Positions 17,306-25,804 of a stretch of 64,000 bases of DNA are shown here, piece after piece. The translations under genes were made by a program, and so were the position numbers. The stretch lies in the NCBI GenBank assembly GCA_002923375.1, contig BEIJ01000002.1, positions 558,001-622,000 of the forward strand, read 5' to 3'. The notes beneath the pieces were generated by a model, which saw only the letters and a program-made list of their open reading frames with translations, was not told the DNA's origin and searched no databases. Position 1 is the first letter of the stretch. Each line of letters opens with the position of its first letter. The stretch comes from a bacterium HR33 (GTDB lineage Bacteria; Gemmatimonadota; Gemmatimonadetes; Gemmatimonadales; GWC2-71-9).

Positions 17306-18246
17306 GAGTGGCGGCGATCACCCTCAACTTCGGCGCGCCGGACGACACGCTGGTGTGCGTGGAGAGCCTGCTCGGGTGCTCTTACCGGGACCTGCTGGTG
17401 CTAGTGGTGGACAACGGGTCCCCTCCGGAGGACTTGGATCGCCTGCGGCGCGCACTCCCCGCAGGCGTGGAGCTTCTGGAAACAGGGCGCAACTTGGGCT
17501 TTTCGGGGGGCAACAACGTAGGCATCCGCCGGGCGTTGTGCGCCGGCGCCGATTTCGTTCTCCTGATCAACAACGATGCTTGGGTGGAGCGCGACACGGT
17601 GGGTGTGCTGCTGGAGGCGGCGTGCCGGGAGCCGCGGGTTGGCATAGTCTCGGGGAAGATATTGGAGGCTAGCGACACCGGGCCGACCCGGCGGGTCTGG
17701 TACGCAGGAGGCAGCTGGGTGCCATGGAAGGCTAGCGCCTATCATCGAGGCATGGGGGAACCGGACCGCGGTCAGTACGACACGCCGGGAGATACGGAGT
17801 TCGCTCCCGGTTGTTTGTGGTTGGTTCCGGCACGGGTCTTGTCGGAGGTAGGGCTTTTGGACGAGGAGTTCTTCCTTTACACCGAGGACTTGGATTTCTG
17901 CCTCCGGGTGCGGCGCGCGGGGTATCGCGTCTACTACGAGCCTCGTGCTCGGTGCTACCATAAGATCAGCCGTTCCCACTGGACCGACCGCAGCGCGGCG
18001 TCACCCACACTCAACTACTACAGCAATCGGAACCGATTTTTCATAGCGCGGCGCTGGCTCAGGCCCTGGGAGCGATTGGTCTTTTATCCCTACCTCTTTG
18101 GATCTAGGGCCGTGCTGGCTTTGTTACGCCGCGATCCCTCCTATGTTTCGGGCCTCTGGGACGGATTGCTGGGGCGCTCGGGCCCGAGGTTCGGCGACAG
18201 CGTGCCGCGTTCTCTTGCGTCTTCTCATTCCGGTTCGCCTTTATGA
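17302..18246 (+). CDS. Glycosyltransferase family 2, rhamnosyltransferase-like
   Basis: The 314-residue protein starts RVAAITLNFGAPDDTLVCVESLL, with VVDNGSPPED, NLGFSGGNNVGIRRAL and a DxD-equivalent LLINNDAWVE, the order seen in GT2 enzymes of the rhamnosyltransferase type. The EEFFLYTEDLDFCLRVRRAGY block is the conserved acceptor/catalytic region. Because dTDP-rhamnose genes lie just upstream, rhamnose transfer is plausible but not shown. ATG 17302 overlaps the preceding stop, and its own stop overlaps the methyltransferase start. The C-terminal tail is serine-rich. Confidence 0.88.
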   Translation: MRVAAITLNFGAPDDTLVCVESLLGCSYRDLLVLVVDNGSPPEDLDRLRRALPAGVELLETGRNLGFSGGNNVGIRRALCAGADFVLLINNDAWVERDTVGVLLEAACREPRVGIVSGKILEASDTGPTRRVWYAGGSWVPWKASAYHRGMGEPDRGQYDTPGDTEFAPGCLWLVPARVLSEVGLLDEEFFLYTEDLDFCLRVRRAGYRVYYEPRARCYHKISRSHWTDRSAASPTLNYYSNRNRFFIARRWLRPWERLVFYPYLFGSRAVLALLRRDPSYVSGLWDGLLGRSGPRFGDSVPRSLASSHSGSPL

Positions 18247-19049
18247 ACTCGGCGTACCAGACCGTCGCTCCCGGGCTCAATCTGGGGATGCGCGCTTTGA
18301 GATGGTGGTGGCGTCATTGGCGGTGGCCTGGGCGCTGGAGGTTGGTGAACCTGCTGATGCCGGTCTTTGGCCGGGGGCAAGTCGTTGTGCGCAGTCCCTA
18401 CGGCTTCGAGGTGGAAGCGTATCTCGACGACACGGTTTATGCGCCTCTGCTCTTCGACGGGGACTACGAAGCACGCACCTCGGAGTTCATCAGTCGGGAA
18501 GTGAGGGATGCGGATTTGTTCCTCGATTGCGGGGCCAACTACGGCTACTTCACTCTGCTGGCGGCCTCGGTAGCAGGGCCCTCGCTCGCGGTCCACGCCT
18601 TTGAGCCGCAACCGCTGATTTTCGAACGCCTCCGCCGTAATGTCGAGCGTTGCGGCTGCAGGGTCCAGCTTCATCGGATAGCGCTGGGAGATCGTCCCGG
18701 CCGGGTCGCGCTCGCGCAGCCTCGCCGGCGAGCTTCAGGGAATGCTTATGTGAGTCCCGAGGGCGGTTTGGAGGTGGAGGTTGGGGTGCTGGACGATGTC
18801 GTGGCGGCGACGCGCGGCAAGCTGGTAGTCAAACTGGACGTGGAGGGTTACGAGTGGCCGGTGCTCAAAGGAGCTCGGCGCTTGATTCGAGAGGCGAGCC
18901 GGGCCGTCGTAGTGGTCGAACTGTATTCGGATCACACTGCGCGTTTCGGGTACCGGGTGGGAGAGCTACTCCGCTGGACTGCCGACGAGCTGGGCCTCAG
19001 GACCGCTGGCGAGCTGGGCGACGGTAACGTGGTGCTGGCGAGGCCCTGA
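18243..19049 (+). CDS. FkbM-family SAM-dependent methyltransferase
   Basis: The 268-residue protein has an amphipathic, tryptophan-rich N-terminus (RWWWRHWRWPGRW), then the SAM loop DLFLDCGANYGYFTLLAAS at about 96-114, FEPQPLIFERLRRNVE and KLDVEGYEWPVLKGA, all typical of FkbM methyltransferases. Members O-methylate sugars or lipids; in a polysaccharide locus, methylation of a repeat-unit sugar is likely. ATG 18243 overlaps the glycosyltransferase stop by four bases. The next gene also overlaps (TGATG). The aromatic N-terminal patch may hold the protein at the membrane, which is my inference. Confidence 0.87.
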   Translation: MNSAYQTVAPGLNLGMRALRWWWRHWRWPGRWRLVNLLMPVFGRGQVVVRSPYGFEVEAYLDDTVYAPLLFDGDYEARTSEFISREVRDADLFLDCGANYGYFTLLAASVAGPSLAVHAFEPQPLIFERLRRNVERCGCRVQLHRIALGDRPGRVALAQPRRRASGNAYVSPEGGLEVEVGVLDDVVAATRGKLVVKLDVEGYEWPVLKGARRLIREASRAVVVVELYSDHTARFGYRVGELLRWTADELGLRTAGELGDGNVVLARP

Positions 19050-19780
19050 TGGGCGGAGTCGCGATGCTACCCGCCGTTGTTCTGGCGGGCGGACTGGGCA
19101 CCCGACTCCGATCTATCGCGGGGGATCTGCCCAAGCCGATGGTGCCGGTGGGGGGGCGCCCTTTCTTGGAGTACTTGATCGAATATCTCAGGGCCCAAGG
19201 GGTGAGGAGAGTCATCCTGAGCGTGTGTTACAGGGCTGAAGTGGTGGAGCGGCACTTCGGGAGCGGTGGGGCTCATGGAGTGGAGATCCGCTATTCCAGA
19301 GAACCCGAGCCCAAAGGCACGGCCGGGGCCCTCAGATACGCGGCCGAGTTGGTGCAGGACTCGACCTGGTTGGTCATGAACGGTGACTCTTTTGTTTTCG
19401 CGGACTTGGAGGCTATGCTGGCATTTCACGAACGTGTAGGGGCACAGGTTACGCTCGCTCTGGCGGAAGTTGCGGACAGTTCCCGTTTCGGCCGGGTGCA
19501 GGTGGGATCGGATGGTGCCATAGAGAGATTTCGGGAAAAAAGCCAAGGCGGTCCCGGTCTGGTCAACGCGGGTATTTATCTGGTCGAAAGGCGCGTAGTG
19601 TGCTCCATGCGGTCCGGGGCCACCAGCCTGGAACGCGAGGTGTTTCCCTCGTTGGTGGGTTGCGGGGTGTACGGCTTCGAGGTGGAGGGCCCGCTGCTGG
19701 ATATCGGAACGCCGGAGGAATATTTGCGGGTGGCCGAGAATCCTCGACTCCTCACGGCGTGGCGGGAGGAGCGCCGGTGA
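19049..19780 (+). CDS. hddC: Sugar-1-phosphate nucleotidyltransferase, HddC-like (heptose pathway)
   Basis: The 243-residue protein has VVLAGGLGTRLRS, LPKPMVPVGGRPFLEYL, VMNGDSFVFADLE and LLDIGTPEEYLRVA, the nucleotidyltransferase layout of the D-glycero-alpha-D-manno-heptose-1-phosphate guanylyltransferase group. I give hddC because the next gene is a HddA-type kinase and GmhA and GmhB are close by, forming the complete GDP-heptose route. Taken alone it could be another sugar-phosphate nucleotidyltransferase. The start is ATG 19049 (MGGVAMLP) or the second ATG 15 bases on. Confidence 0.8.
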   Translation: MGGVAMLPAVVLAGGLGTRLRSIAGDLPKPMVPVGGRPFLEYLIEYLRAQGVRRVILSVCYRAEVVERHFGSGGAHGVEIRYSREPEPKGTAGALRYAAELVQDSTWLVMNGDSFVFADLEAMLAFHERVGAQVTLALAEVADSSRFGRVQVGSDGAIERFREKSQGGPGLVNAGIYLVERRVVCSMRSGATSLEREVFPSLVGCGVYGFEVEGPLLDIGTPEEYLRVAENPRLLTAWREERR

Positions 19781-20808
19781 CGCTGCAGGGGGTTCTTTAC
19801 CGGGCCAAGGCGCCTCTCAGGATCAGTTTTGCCGGCGGGGGTACCGACGTGTCCCCCTTCGTGGACCGCGAAGGAGGGTGCGTCCTTTCCGCCACGATCA
19901 ACCGATACGCCCACGGCGCCTTGCGCCCTCGGCGGGACCGATCGGTAAAGATTCAGGCCTTGGACTTCAACATCAGCGTGGCCTACGAGGTGGACCAAGC
20001 GCCCCCCTACGACGGCAAGCTGGACCTGGCAAAGGCGGCGATCCGGCGGATCTGTCCCGATCTCGGTTCGGGGCTGGACCTTTATCTCCACGCGGATGTT
20101 CCTCCCGGTTCCGGGCTCGGTTCGTCGTCCACCATGGTGGTCACCTTGGTGGCTCTGCTCAAGGAGCATCTCAATCTGCCGCTCACCGAGTACGAGATTG
20201 CGGATCTCGCTTATCAGATAGAACGGGTGGAATTGGGGATCAAAGGCGGGTACCAGGACCAATACGCGGCGGCCTTCGGGGGATTCAACTTCATAGAGTT
20301 CGAAGGCGGGCGGGCGACGGTGAACCCGCTGCGCATCAAGGCCGACATAATCAACGAGTTGGAGGCCAATCTGATGCTGGTGTACGCCGGGGCTCCCCGG
20401 CTGTCAGCGCACATCATCGACGATCAGGTGGCGCGTTACGAGCGGGGTGAGCAGCAAAGCGTGGAGAACCTGCGCAAGATCAAGGCCCTCACCTACGAGA
20501 TGAAGGACGCCCTTCTGACCGGCCGGCTTACGCGATTCGCGGAGTTGTTGCACGAGGAGTGGATGGCCAAGCGGATGTTGAGCCCCAAGATCGCCACCGA
20601 TTATCTGGACGAGATCTACGAGACCGCTCGGAAGCTCGGGGCGATCGGCGGCAAGCTCTCGGGGGCCGGGGGTGGAGGCTTCATGCAACTCTACTGTCCC
20701 TTCGACCGCAAGCATCGGATCGCGGAGCGCTTGAAGGAGATGGGATGCACGGTGAGCGACGTGGCCTTCACCCAGCAGGGAGTGCAGACTTGGGTGGTGA
20801 GGCAGTAG
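19777..20808 (+). CDS. hddA: D-glycero-alpha-D-manno-heptose 7-phosphate kinase (GHMP family)
   Basis: GTG 19777 follows GGGAGGAG by seven bases and overlaps the previous stop, so I prefer it to the much longer open frame. The 343-residue protein has RISFAGGGTDVSPF at the N-terminus, the GHMP ATP loop PPGSGLGSSSTMVV at about 110, and GGKLSGAGGGGFMQLYC near the end. This combination is that of HddA-type kinases, which phosphorylate C1 of heptose 7-phosphate. With GmhA, GmhB and the HddC-like enzyme nearby, the product would be GDP-D-glycero-alpha-D-manno-heptose. It shares an operon with the nucleotidyltransferase. Confidence 0.88.
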   Translation: MTLQGVLYRAKAPLRISFAGGGTDVSPFVDREGGCVLSATINRYAHGALRPRRDRSVKIQALDFNISVAYEVDQAPPYDGKLDLAKAAIRRICPDLGSGLDLYLHADVPPGSGLGSSSTMVVTLVALLKEHLNLPLTEYEIADLAYQIERVELGIKGGYQDQYAAAFGGFNFIEFEGGRATVNPLRIKADIINELEANLMLVYAGAPRLSAHIIDDQVARYERGEQQSVENLRKIKALTYEMKDALLTGRLTRFAELLHEEWMAKRMLSPKIATDYLDEIYETARKLGAIGGKLSGAGGGGFMQLYCPFDRKHRIAERLKEMGCTVSDVAFTQQGVQTWVVRQ

Positions 20809-20815
20809 CGCGGCG

Positions 20816-21907
20816 GTGAGAATTGCCCTGGTGGGTCTGAGGCTCAGCGTGGGCAATCGCCTCATGACCACGACCTTGCTGGAGACCTTTCGTGCTCAGG
20901 GGCACGAAGTGGCTTTTGTGGGGGACCGAAGTTACGGTCCTGCCTCGGACGTACCCGTGCTCGCTGTAAGCGACGGCTCCACTTACGGCGCAATGTTGCG
21001 GGACTTCCTCCGTCCTGATCTTTACCGGAGGGTAACCCGATTTCTGGAGCAATTCGTTCCCGACCTTTGCTACTTTCCCAGCGTTCACCCGGCGGCTGCC
21101 GTACTGGGTTGGTACGTCAGGAAACGCCGCAAGGAGGGCCTGCGGCCGCGCATAGCGATGCACATTCACGATCCCATACCCCACCCGGGTCCGGCAGCGC
21201 TCCCTATTTGGTTCACGCAGCTATTGCAGACCCGCGCGGCGGATCGGCTTGTAGTGTACGGTGCGACGTTGCGAGATTGGCTGACGCGGCGCTACCGGGT
21301 GGCCACCGACAAGGTGATCGTCATACCTCACGGTGCTTATCGGCCGGTACGGAAGGAACCTCCGCGCGGCGCCGATTATCGCTGGTTCAGCTTGGTCGGG
21401 CGCATTACGAGCTACAAAGGAATAGACGTTTTTCTAGAAGCTGCACGAATACTGCTGCAACGCTTCCCCGAAGCCAGATTCTTCCTGGGAGGAGCAGGGG
21501 ATCTTTCACCTTATAGGGAGGGAATCGCGCGGTTGGGAAGGTCCCTCACCGTGGAGAACCGGGAACTGACCGACGGCGAAATCGATGCCATCTCGCGGGA
21601 TTCGTGGTCGGTGGTTTTGCCCTACAGCTCAGGCACCCAAAGCGGCGTCATCCCGCTGGCGTACTACAACGCTGCTCCCGTCATCGTTTCCCAAGTGGGC
21701 GCCCTTCCCGAATTGGTGGTGGATCGGGTCACCGGCTTCATAGTTCGCCCGGGCGACCCGCTGGCCCTGGTAGATGCCATGGCGCAGCTTTACCGCAACC
21801 GAGAGCTCCGCGAGCATATGGGATTGCGAGCTTTCGAGTACTACCGGGAGCACCTTCGCTGGGATCGCATAGGCGAAATGCTCCTCACCCGGTTGATGGA
21901 AAGCTAG
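20816..21907 (+). CDS. Glycosyltransferase family 4
   Basis: The 363-residue protein begins (GTG 20816) RIALVGLRLSVGNRLMTTTL and contains HIHDPIPHPG, VIPHGAYRP and SLVGRITSYKGIDVFLEAA, the normal GT4 centre. In the donor-binding area it has PYSSGTQSGVIPLAYYNAAPV in place of the common E-x7-E, a variant seen in some lipopolysaccharide glycosyltransferases. It likely transfers one sugar of the repeat. Its stop overlaps by four bases the stop of the minus-strand glycosyltransferase that follows, so the two transcripts converge without a spacer. Confidence 0.85.
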   Translation: MRIALVGLRLSVGNRLMTTTLLETFRAQGHEVAFVGDRSYGPASDVPVLAVSDGSTYGAMLRDFLRPDLYRRVTRFLEQFVPDLCYFPSVHPAAAVLGWYVRKRRKEGLRPRIAMHIHDPIPHPGPAALPIWFTQLLQTRAADRLVVYGATLRDWLTRRYRVATDKVIVIPHGAYRPVRKEPPRGADYRWFSLVGRITSYKGIDVFLEAARILLQRFPEARFFLGGAGDLSPYREGIARLGRSLTVENRELTDGEIDAISRDSWSVVLPYSSGTQSGVIPLAYYNAAPVIVSQVGALPELVVDRVTGFIVRPGDPLALVDAMAQLYRNRELREHMGLRAFEYYREHLRWDRIGEMLLTRLMES

Positions 21908-22980
21908 CTCTCCCGGCGGGGAAGGATCCGTTCGAGCAAATGCCGCGCTAGCTCCTGATTGGCGAAGCGATGCCTCGCCTCCTGGCGTGCTCGTTGGCTC
22001 AGCCGAGTCCACAGAGCTTGATCCAGCATCAAGCGTTGAATCGCTTCGGCCAGCGCCTCGGGGCGCTCCGGCGCCACCAGCAGGCCGGTGACCTCGTGTT
22101 CCACATATTCCGGCAGGCATCCCACTCGGGTGGCGATGACCGGCGTGCCGTAATAGAAAGAGCACTGGGCCACCTGCGACCCGGTAGCGTCCCGGTAAGG
22201 CATAACCACCATCTTGGAGCGGGCGATGAGAGCGGCAAGTTCTCTGTCTTCCAGGTACCGGGCGATGCGCTCCACGCCGGCCGCCGGCCGGACCGAATCG
22301 CCGGGACCGGCCACTACCGCGCGGGTTCGAGTCCCCCGGGCCGCAAGCAGTTCCAGGGCGCGCAGCAGGACATCCACCCCCTTGTATCTTTCCACCCGCC
22401 CGAAGAACAGAACATCTATGTCACGCGTCTCCGATCGGATTTCGGGGAAAGCCAGGTTGTCCAGCACCCCGTGCGGCGAGACCACGATGCGCTCCGGCGC
22501 CAGCCGGTATTTGGAAATCGTGGCTTCCTTCAGCTGCTCGCACGCTACTATCACGCTGGTGGCTCTGCGCAACAGGGAACGCTTGGCGAACTCATACACC
22601 GCCGCAAGGTGCGGCTTGGCACCCGAATGATGCACCGGGTCCAGACACCAGAAAGCCACCCGGCGGGCCCGGGCCGCCAGCGCGATCGGGACATGGAGCG
22701 GGTGCTCGCTGTAAAGGAACAAAAGATCGAACTCTTCCCGGCGGGTAAACGCCAGGACTCTGCGCCATAGCTCGAGGTCGATCCAGCTGCCGAGCCGGCT
22801 CTTGTGGAACTCTACGTAACACTCGCCCTGCGCTCGTATCCCGAGCCGGCCCTCCACCAGCGTGGTGGAGAGAACCCAAAGATCGACCCACCGGGAGAAG
22901 GCTCTCGCCAAGGTGACAAAGTTGTCCGCCACCGGTCCCCGGGACGAGAAGAACGAAACCGCCAGGACCTTGGGGCTCAC
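21904..22980 (-). CDS. Glycosyltransferase family 4
   Basis: I set the start at GTG 22980 because it overlaps the stop of the upstream phosphatase (GTGA) and gives SPKVLAVSFFSSRGPVADNF, a good GT-B N-terminus; the longer frame only adds a basic tail read through that gene. The 358-residue protein has VSPHGVLDNLAFPE, VLFFGRVERYKGVDVLLRAL and MPYRDATGSQVAQCSFYYGTPVI, similar in its donor loop to the convergent gene 20816-21907. The two may have arisen from one family. It is translated together with the GmhB-type phosphatase on the minus strand. Confidence 0.85.
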   Translation of the reverse strand: MSPKVLAVSFFSSRGPVADNFVTLARAFSRWVDLWVLSTTLVEGRLGIRAQGECYVEFHKSRLGSWIDLELWRRVLAFTRREEFDLLFLYSEHPLHVPIALAARARRVAFWCLDPVHHSGAKPHLAAVYEFAKRSLLRRATSVIVACEQLKEATISKYRLAPERIVVSPHGVLDNLAFPEIRSETRDIDVLFFGRVERYKGVDVLLRALELLAARGTRTRAVVAGPGDSVRPAAGVERIARYLEDRELAALIARSKMVVMPYRDATGSQVAQCSFYYGTPVIATRVGCLPEYVEHEVTGLLVAPERPEALAEAIQRLMLDQALWTRLSQRARQEARHRFANQELARHLLERILPRRES

Positions 22981-23555
22981 TCCCGCGCCGCCCCGCTGCG
23001 TTCCAAAAGCGGGAGCACCACCCTTTCTACGGCAGCCCTCAGGTCGGGAGCCGTGGCGTGGCGCTCGGCCTCCAGCAGTTTCAAGGGAGGACCGATCAGA
23101 ACGGTCCACGTCCCGAGTCGTTTTCCCGCCTCGACGTCGGACGGAGAATCGCCTACCACGACCGAATGGGAAAAGCTGGTATCGGGAAAGTCACGCCTGG
23201 CCCTCAAGAACAGTCCGACCGCCGGCTTCCGGCAATCGCAGGAGCCCTCCAGGTGCGGGCAAACATAGACCGCATCTACCCTGCCTCCTGCGGCTGCGAT
23301 GTCAGCCTGCATCCTGCGGTGGATGCCGTCGAGCTGTTCCGAGGTCAGCAGGCCCTTGCCCACGCCCTGCTGATTGGTCACCAACACGATCCTTGCTCGG
23401 GAGCCGGCCAGTACTCGGAGAGCGTCGAGGGACCCGGGGATCCAGTGGAATTCTTGCCAATCCGTTACGTACCGACCCTCGGGGAGCTTGTGGTTCAAAA
23501 CGCCGTCCCGATCCAGAAACACGGTCCACAGCACGCACCAAACATCGCGAGCCAA
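22977..23555 (-). CDS. gmhB: D-glycero-D-manno-heptose 1,7-bisphosphate 7-phosphatase
   Basis: HAD-superfamily signatures are clear: VFLDRDGVLNHKL with both nucleophile aspartates, LVTNQQGVGKG, the zinc-loop cysteines in CPHLEGSCDCRKP, and VVGDSPSDVEAG. This arrangement is diagnostic of GmhB, which removes the C7 phosphate of heptose bisphosphate in ADP- or GDP-heptose synthesis. The open frame starts with TTG at 23555; GTG at 23534 would give the shorter, family-like start LWTVFLDRDG and may be the true one. It overlaps the downstream glycosyltransferase by four bases and lies back to back with gmhA. Confidence 0.9.
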   Translation of the reverse strand: MARDVWCVLWTVFLDRDGVLNHKLPEGRYVTDWQEFHWIPGSLDALRVLAGSRARIVLVTNQQGVGKGLLTSEQLDGIHRRMQADIAAAGGRVDAVYVCPHLEGSCDCRKPAVGLFLRARRDFPDTSFSHSVVVGDSPSDVEAGKRLGTWTVLIGPPLKLLEAERHATAPDLRAAVERVVLPLLERSGAARE

Positions 23556-23664
23556 GCGGAGTCAGTCAATTGAGGGCTCTCTGTCCGGAAGCGCCCTTGC
23601 ACGGCACGGGCGAGCCTGTTAAGGTCTTCGCTCCATCTTCTGCATCGCTAAATGTGCCACTAAA

Positions 23665-24237
23665 GTGGAACAACCCATTCGCGAAGAACTCGAGCGTCTC
23701 TCGGAACTGGTATCGCTTGTAGCTCGCAACCAGGCCGGCGAGATCGCGGCTTTGGCCCGGCTGGTGGCCGGAGTGCTGAGATCCGGCGGGGTGCTCTATT
23801 TCGCCGGCAACGGGGGGAGTGCCGCGGACGCCCAGCATTTGGCCACCGAGTACGTAGTGAGGTATACCCGTTCCCGCGCGGCGCTTCCGGCGGTGGCGCT
23901 TACCACCGATTCTTCTTTGCTCACCGCCTGCGGCAACGACTTCTCGTTCGAGGAAATATTTGCCCGGCAGGTGGAAGCGCTGTGCAAGCCGGGGGATCTG
24001 TTGATTCTGCACTCCACCAGCGGAGCCAGTCCGAATCTCCTCCGGGCAGCCCGTGCCGCCCGGGAGAAAGGGGTTCAGGTGGCGGCGCTGCTGGGCAAGG
24101 GCGGGGGTGCTCTCAAGGAGCTTGCGGATCTCTCGATAGTCATCCCGTCCGACGATACGTCGCACATACAGGAGCTCCACTTGGCGATCCAACATATAGT
24201 GTGCGGGTTGGTGGAGCGGGAGCTTGCGCTGGTCTGA
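23665..24237 (+). CDS. gmhA: Sedoheptulose 7-phosphate isomerase
   Basis: The 190-residue SIS-domain protein has GNGGSAADAQHLATE, the GmhA signature with the substrate-binding serine, plus LLILHSTSGASPNLLRAA and SDDTSHIQELHLAIQH with the conserved E and H. It converts sedoheptulose 7-phosphate to D-glycero-D-manno-heptose 7-phosphate, the first committed step of the heptose route. The start GTG 23665 lies inside a small symmetrical CCACTAAAGTGG. It is divergent from gmhB with a 109-bp gap that may hold shared promoters. Confidence 0.93.
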   Translation: MEQPIREELERLSELVSLVARNQAGEIAALARLVAGVLRSGGVLYFAGNGGSAADAQHLATEYVVRYTRSRAALPAVALTTDSSLLTACGNDFSFEEIFARQVEALCKPGDLLILHSTSGASPNLLRAARAAREKGVQVAALLGKGGGALKELADLSIVIPSDDTSHIQELHLAIQHIVCGLVERELALV

Positions 24238-24240
24238 GCT

Positions 24241-24259
24241 GCGGGCCGGTCCTGCCCGC
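24241..24259. terminator. Weak hairpin between convergent gmhA and wzx
   Basis: GCGGGC pairs with GCCCGC around a seven-base loop, just after the gmhA stop and before the end of the convergent flippase gene. No T-run follows, so terminator activity is uncertain. Confidence 0.3.
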
Positions 24260-24295
24260 TAAAATCTGGCTCCGCGTACCCCCGATATCCGGCGA

Positions 24296-25804
24296 TCAGG
24301 TTCGCCGGAGCACCAGTTCTATGAGTTTCTTTCGCTCGCCCGCGTCGAACGCCAAGGACCACAAACCGGCCGCCGTTAGCGAACCGAGGAGAGCCCCGCC
24401 GCCGAGGCGGTACGCGGCGGCCGGCATCGAGGCGACCGCCGGTACGGCTACGAAGAGAAAGACCGCGTAGGCGATCGACATCCGCCGGCGCCAGCGCGCT
24501 TGGGTTCCGAAAGGTCCCGCTGCCGCGCCTTGACGCGCGGCTGCGGCAAAGAGAAGAGCGGCGTCGATGGCCGCTCGGGCACTCCATGCCGCCGCGGCGC
24601 CTACCGCCCCCCAGCGCGGCATGAGCCAGAGCGCCAGCCCCGCGAAAGCAGCCAGCTCGAGGAGGTGGAACTTGGCGGGCAGGTCCGGACGATTCACTCC
24701 GTGGAGATAGGCGAAAGGAACGTAGGCTAGCGCGTTGAAAACCATTCCTGCAGCCAGGAGCTGAAACGCAGCCACGGAATCGGCGGCGTAGCTGTCGCCC
24801 AGCCACCAGCGGAACAAATCCGGCGACGCGGCGATAGCCGTTACAGCGAGGGGCGCCATGACGCAGAGCAACAGTCTCCAGCTCCGGCTGTAATAGCTTC
24901 CGAGGCGCGGCCGTTGCTCCGCGGCGGACCAGCTGCTGAACGCCGGGAACAGGGTGGCGGCCAGACTGTTGGGAAGTATCCTGGTCCGGAGAACGATCTC
25001 CTGGGGAACGGTGTACGCTCCTACCGCTCCCATTCCGTGAAGCGCCCCCAGGAGTACGCGGTCCAGCCCGTCGAAGACCGGACTCAAGACGTTCGAAACC
25101 GAACTCCAGGCACCGAAAGACAGCAGCGTCCTGACCCGGTTGGTCGCCGGGGTTCTGAAACCGAGCGTTCCGGGCGCGATTTTAAGGGCGAAAATCATGT
25201 AGGCTATCAGCACCGCCACCCGTCCCGCTACGAGCCCTCCGACGATGGCCGGTACGCCCCAGCCGAGCCGGGCTCCTAAGAAGGGAAGCGCGTAGTTGAA
25301 GCTGCTCGCCGGGACGGTGATCGCGGTAAGCAGGTCGAACCTTTGGGCCGCTTCGAGCACTCCCCTGAAGGTTGCGCTAAGCAGTACGATCGGGATGCCG
25401 GCCGCCAATACTCGGAACGTAGCGGCCGCTTCCCGGGCCGAGTTGGCATCACCTTTGAAGAGCAGGGAGGCGAGCTCGGAAGAAGTCAAGACGATCGCCA
25501 CCGCTCCCGCCGCGCCGATGCCCAGTTGGACCGCCGCAGCCGAACGTACTATCTCGGGAACTTCCCCGGCGCGGTCGCGCCCCAGGGCCTCGGCTGCGAA
25601 TCGGGTCACCGCACGGCTGAGTCCGAGGTCCAAGTAGGTGAAGTAACTTAGGAAAACCCAAGCTACTCCCAGAAGGCCGAAGCGTTCGGCGCCGAGATCG
25701 GATATTACCGGGGGCACCGCGGCGACGGCTACCAGTAGAGGGACGGTTTGCGCGACCAGGTTTAACCCGGTGTTGCGGGCGAGGAGCCTGGCGGTAAAGC
25801 TCAT
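24296..25804 (-). CDS. Polysaccharide repeat-unit flippase (Wzx/RfbX type)
   Basis: I use ATG 25804 (SFTARLLARNTGLNLVAQTVPLL), which overlaps the upstream polymerase stop by four bases; the open frame begins earlier but lacks sense. The 502-residue protein has 12-14 hydrophobic helices, conserved opening NTGLNL and the FRGVLEAAQRFDLL and LLSFGAWSSVSNVLSPVFDGLDRVLL segments common to Wzx/MATE-like polysaccharide transporters. It should flip lipid-linked repeats across the inner membrane for the Wzy-type polymerase encoded next to it. Confidence 0.88.
   Translation of the reverse strand: MSFTARLLARNTGLNLVAQTVPLLVAVAAVPPVISDLGAERFGLLGVAWVFLSYFTYLDLGLSRAVTRFAAEALGRDRAGEVPEIVRSAAAVQLGIGAAGAVAIVLTSSELASLLFKGDANSAREAAATFRVLAAGIPIVLLSATFRGVLEAAQRFDLLTAITVPASSFNYALPFLGARLGWGVPAIVGGLVAGRVAVLIAYMIFALKIAPGTLGFRTPATNRVRTLLSFGAWSSVSNVLSPVFDGLDRVLLGALHGMGAVGAYTVPQEIVLRTRILPNSLAATLFPAFSSWSAAEQRPRLGSYYSRSWRLLLCVMAPLAVTAIAASPDLFRWWLGDSYAADSVAAFQLLAAGMVFNALAYVPFAYLHGVNRPDLPAKFHLLELAAFAGLALWLMPRWGAVGAAAAWSARAAIDAALLFAAAARQGAAAGPFGTQARWRRRMSIAYAVFLFVAVPAVASMPAAAYRLGGGALLGSLTAAGLWSLAFDAGERKKLIELVLRRT

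Noticed and set aside
23650-23670. CCACTAAAGTGG at the gmhA start as an operator
   Set aside because: Only a five-base arm with a two-base centre, a single copy, and no relation to the SLBB leader element.
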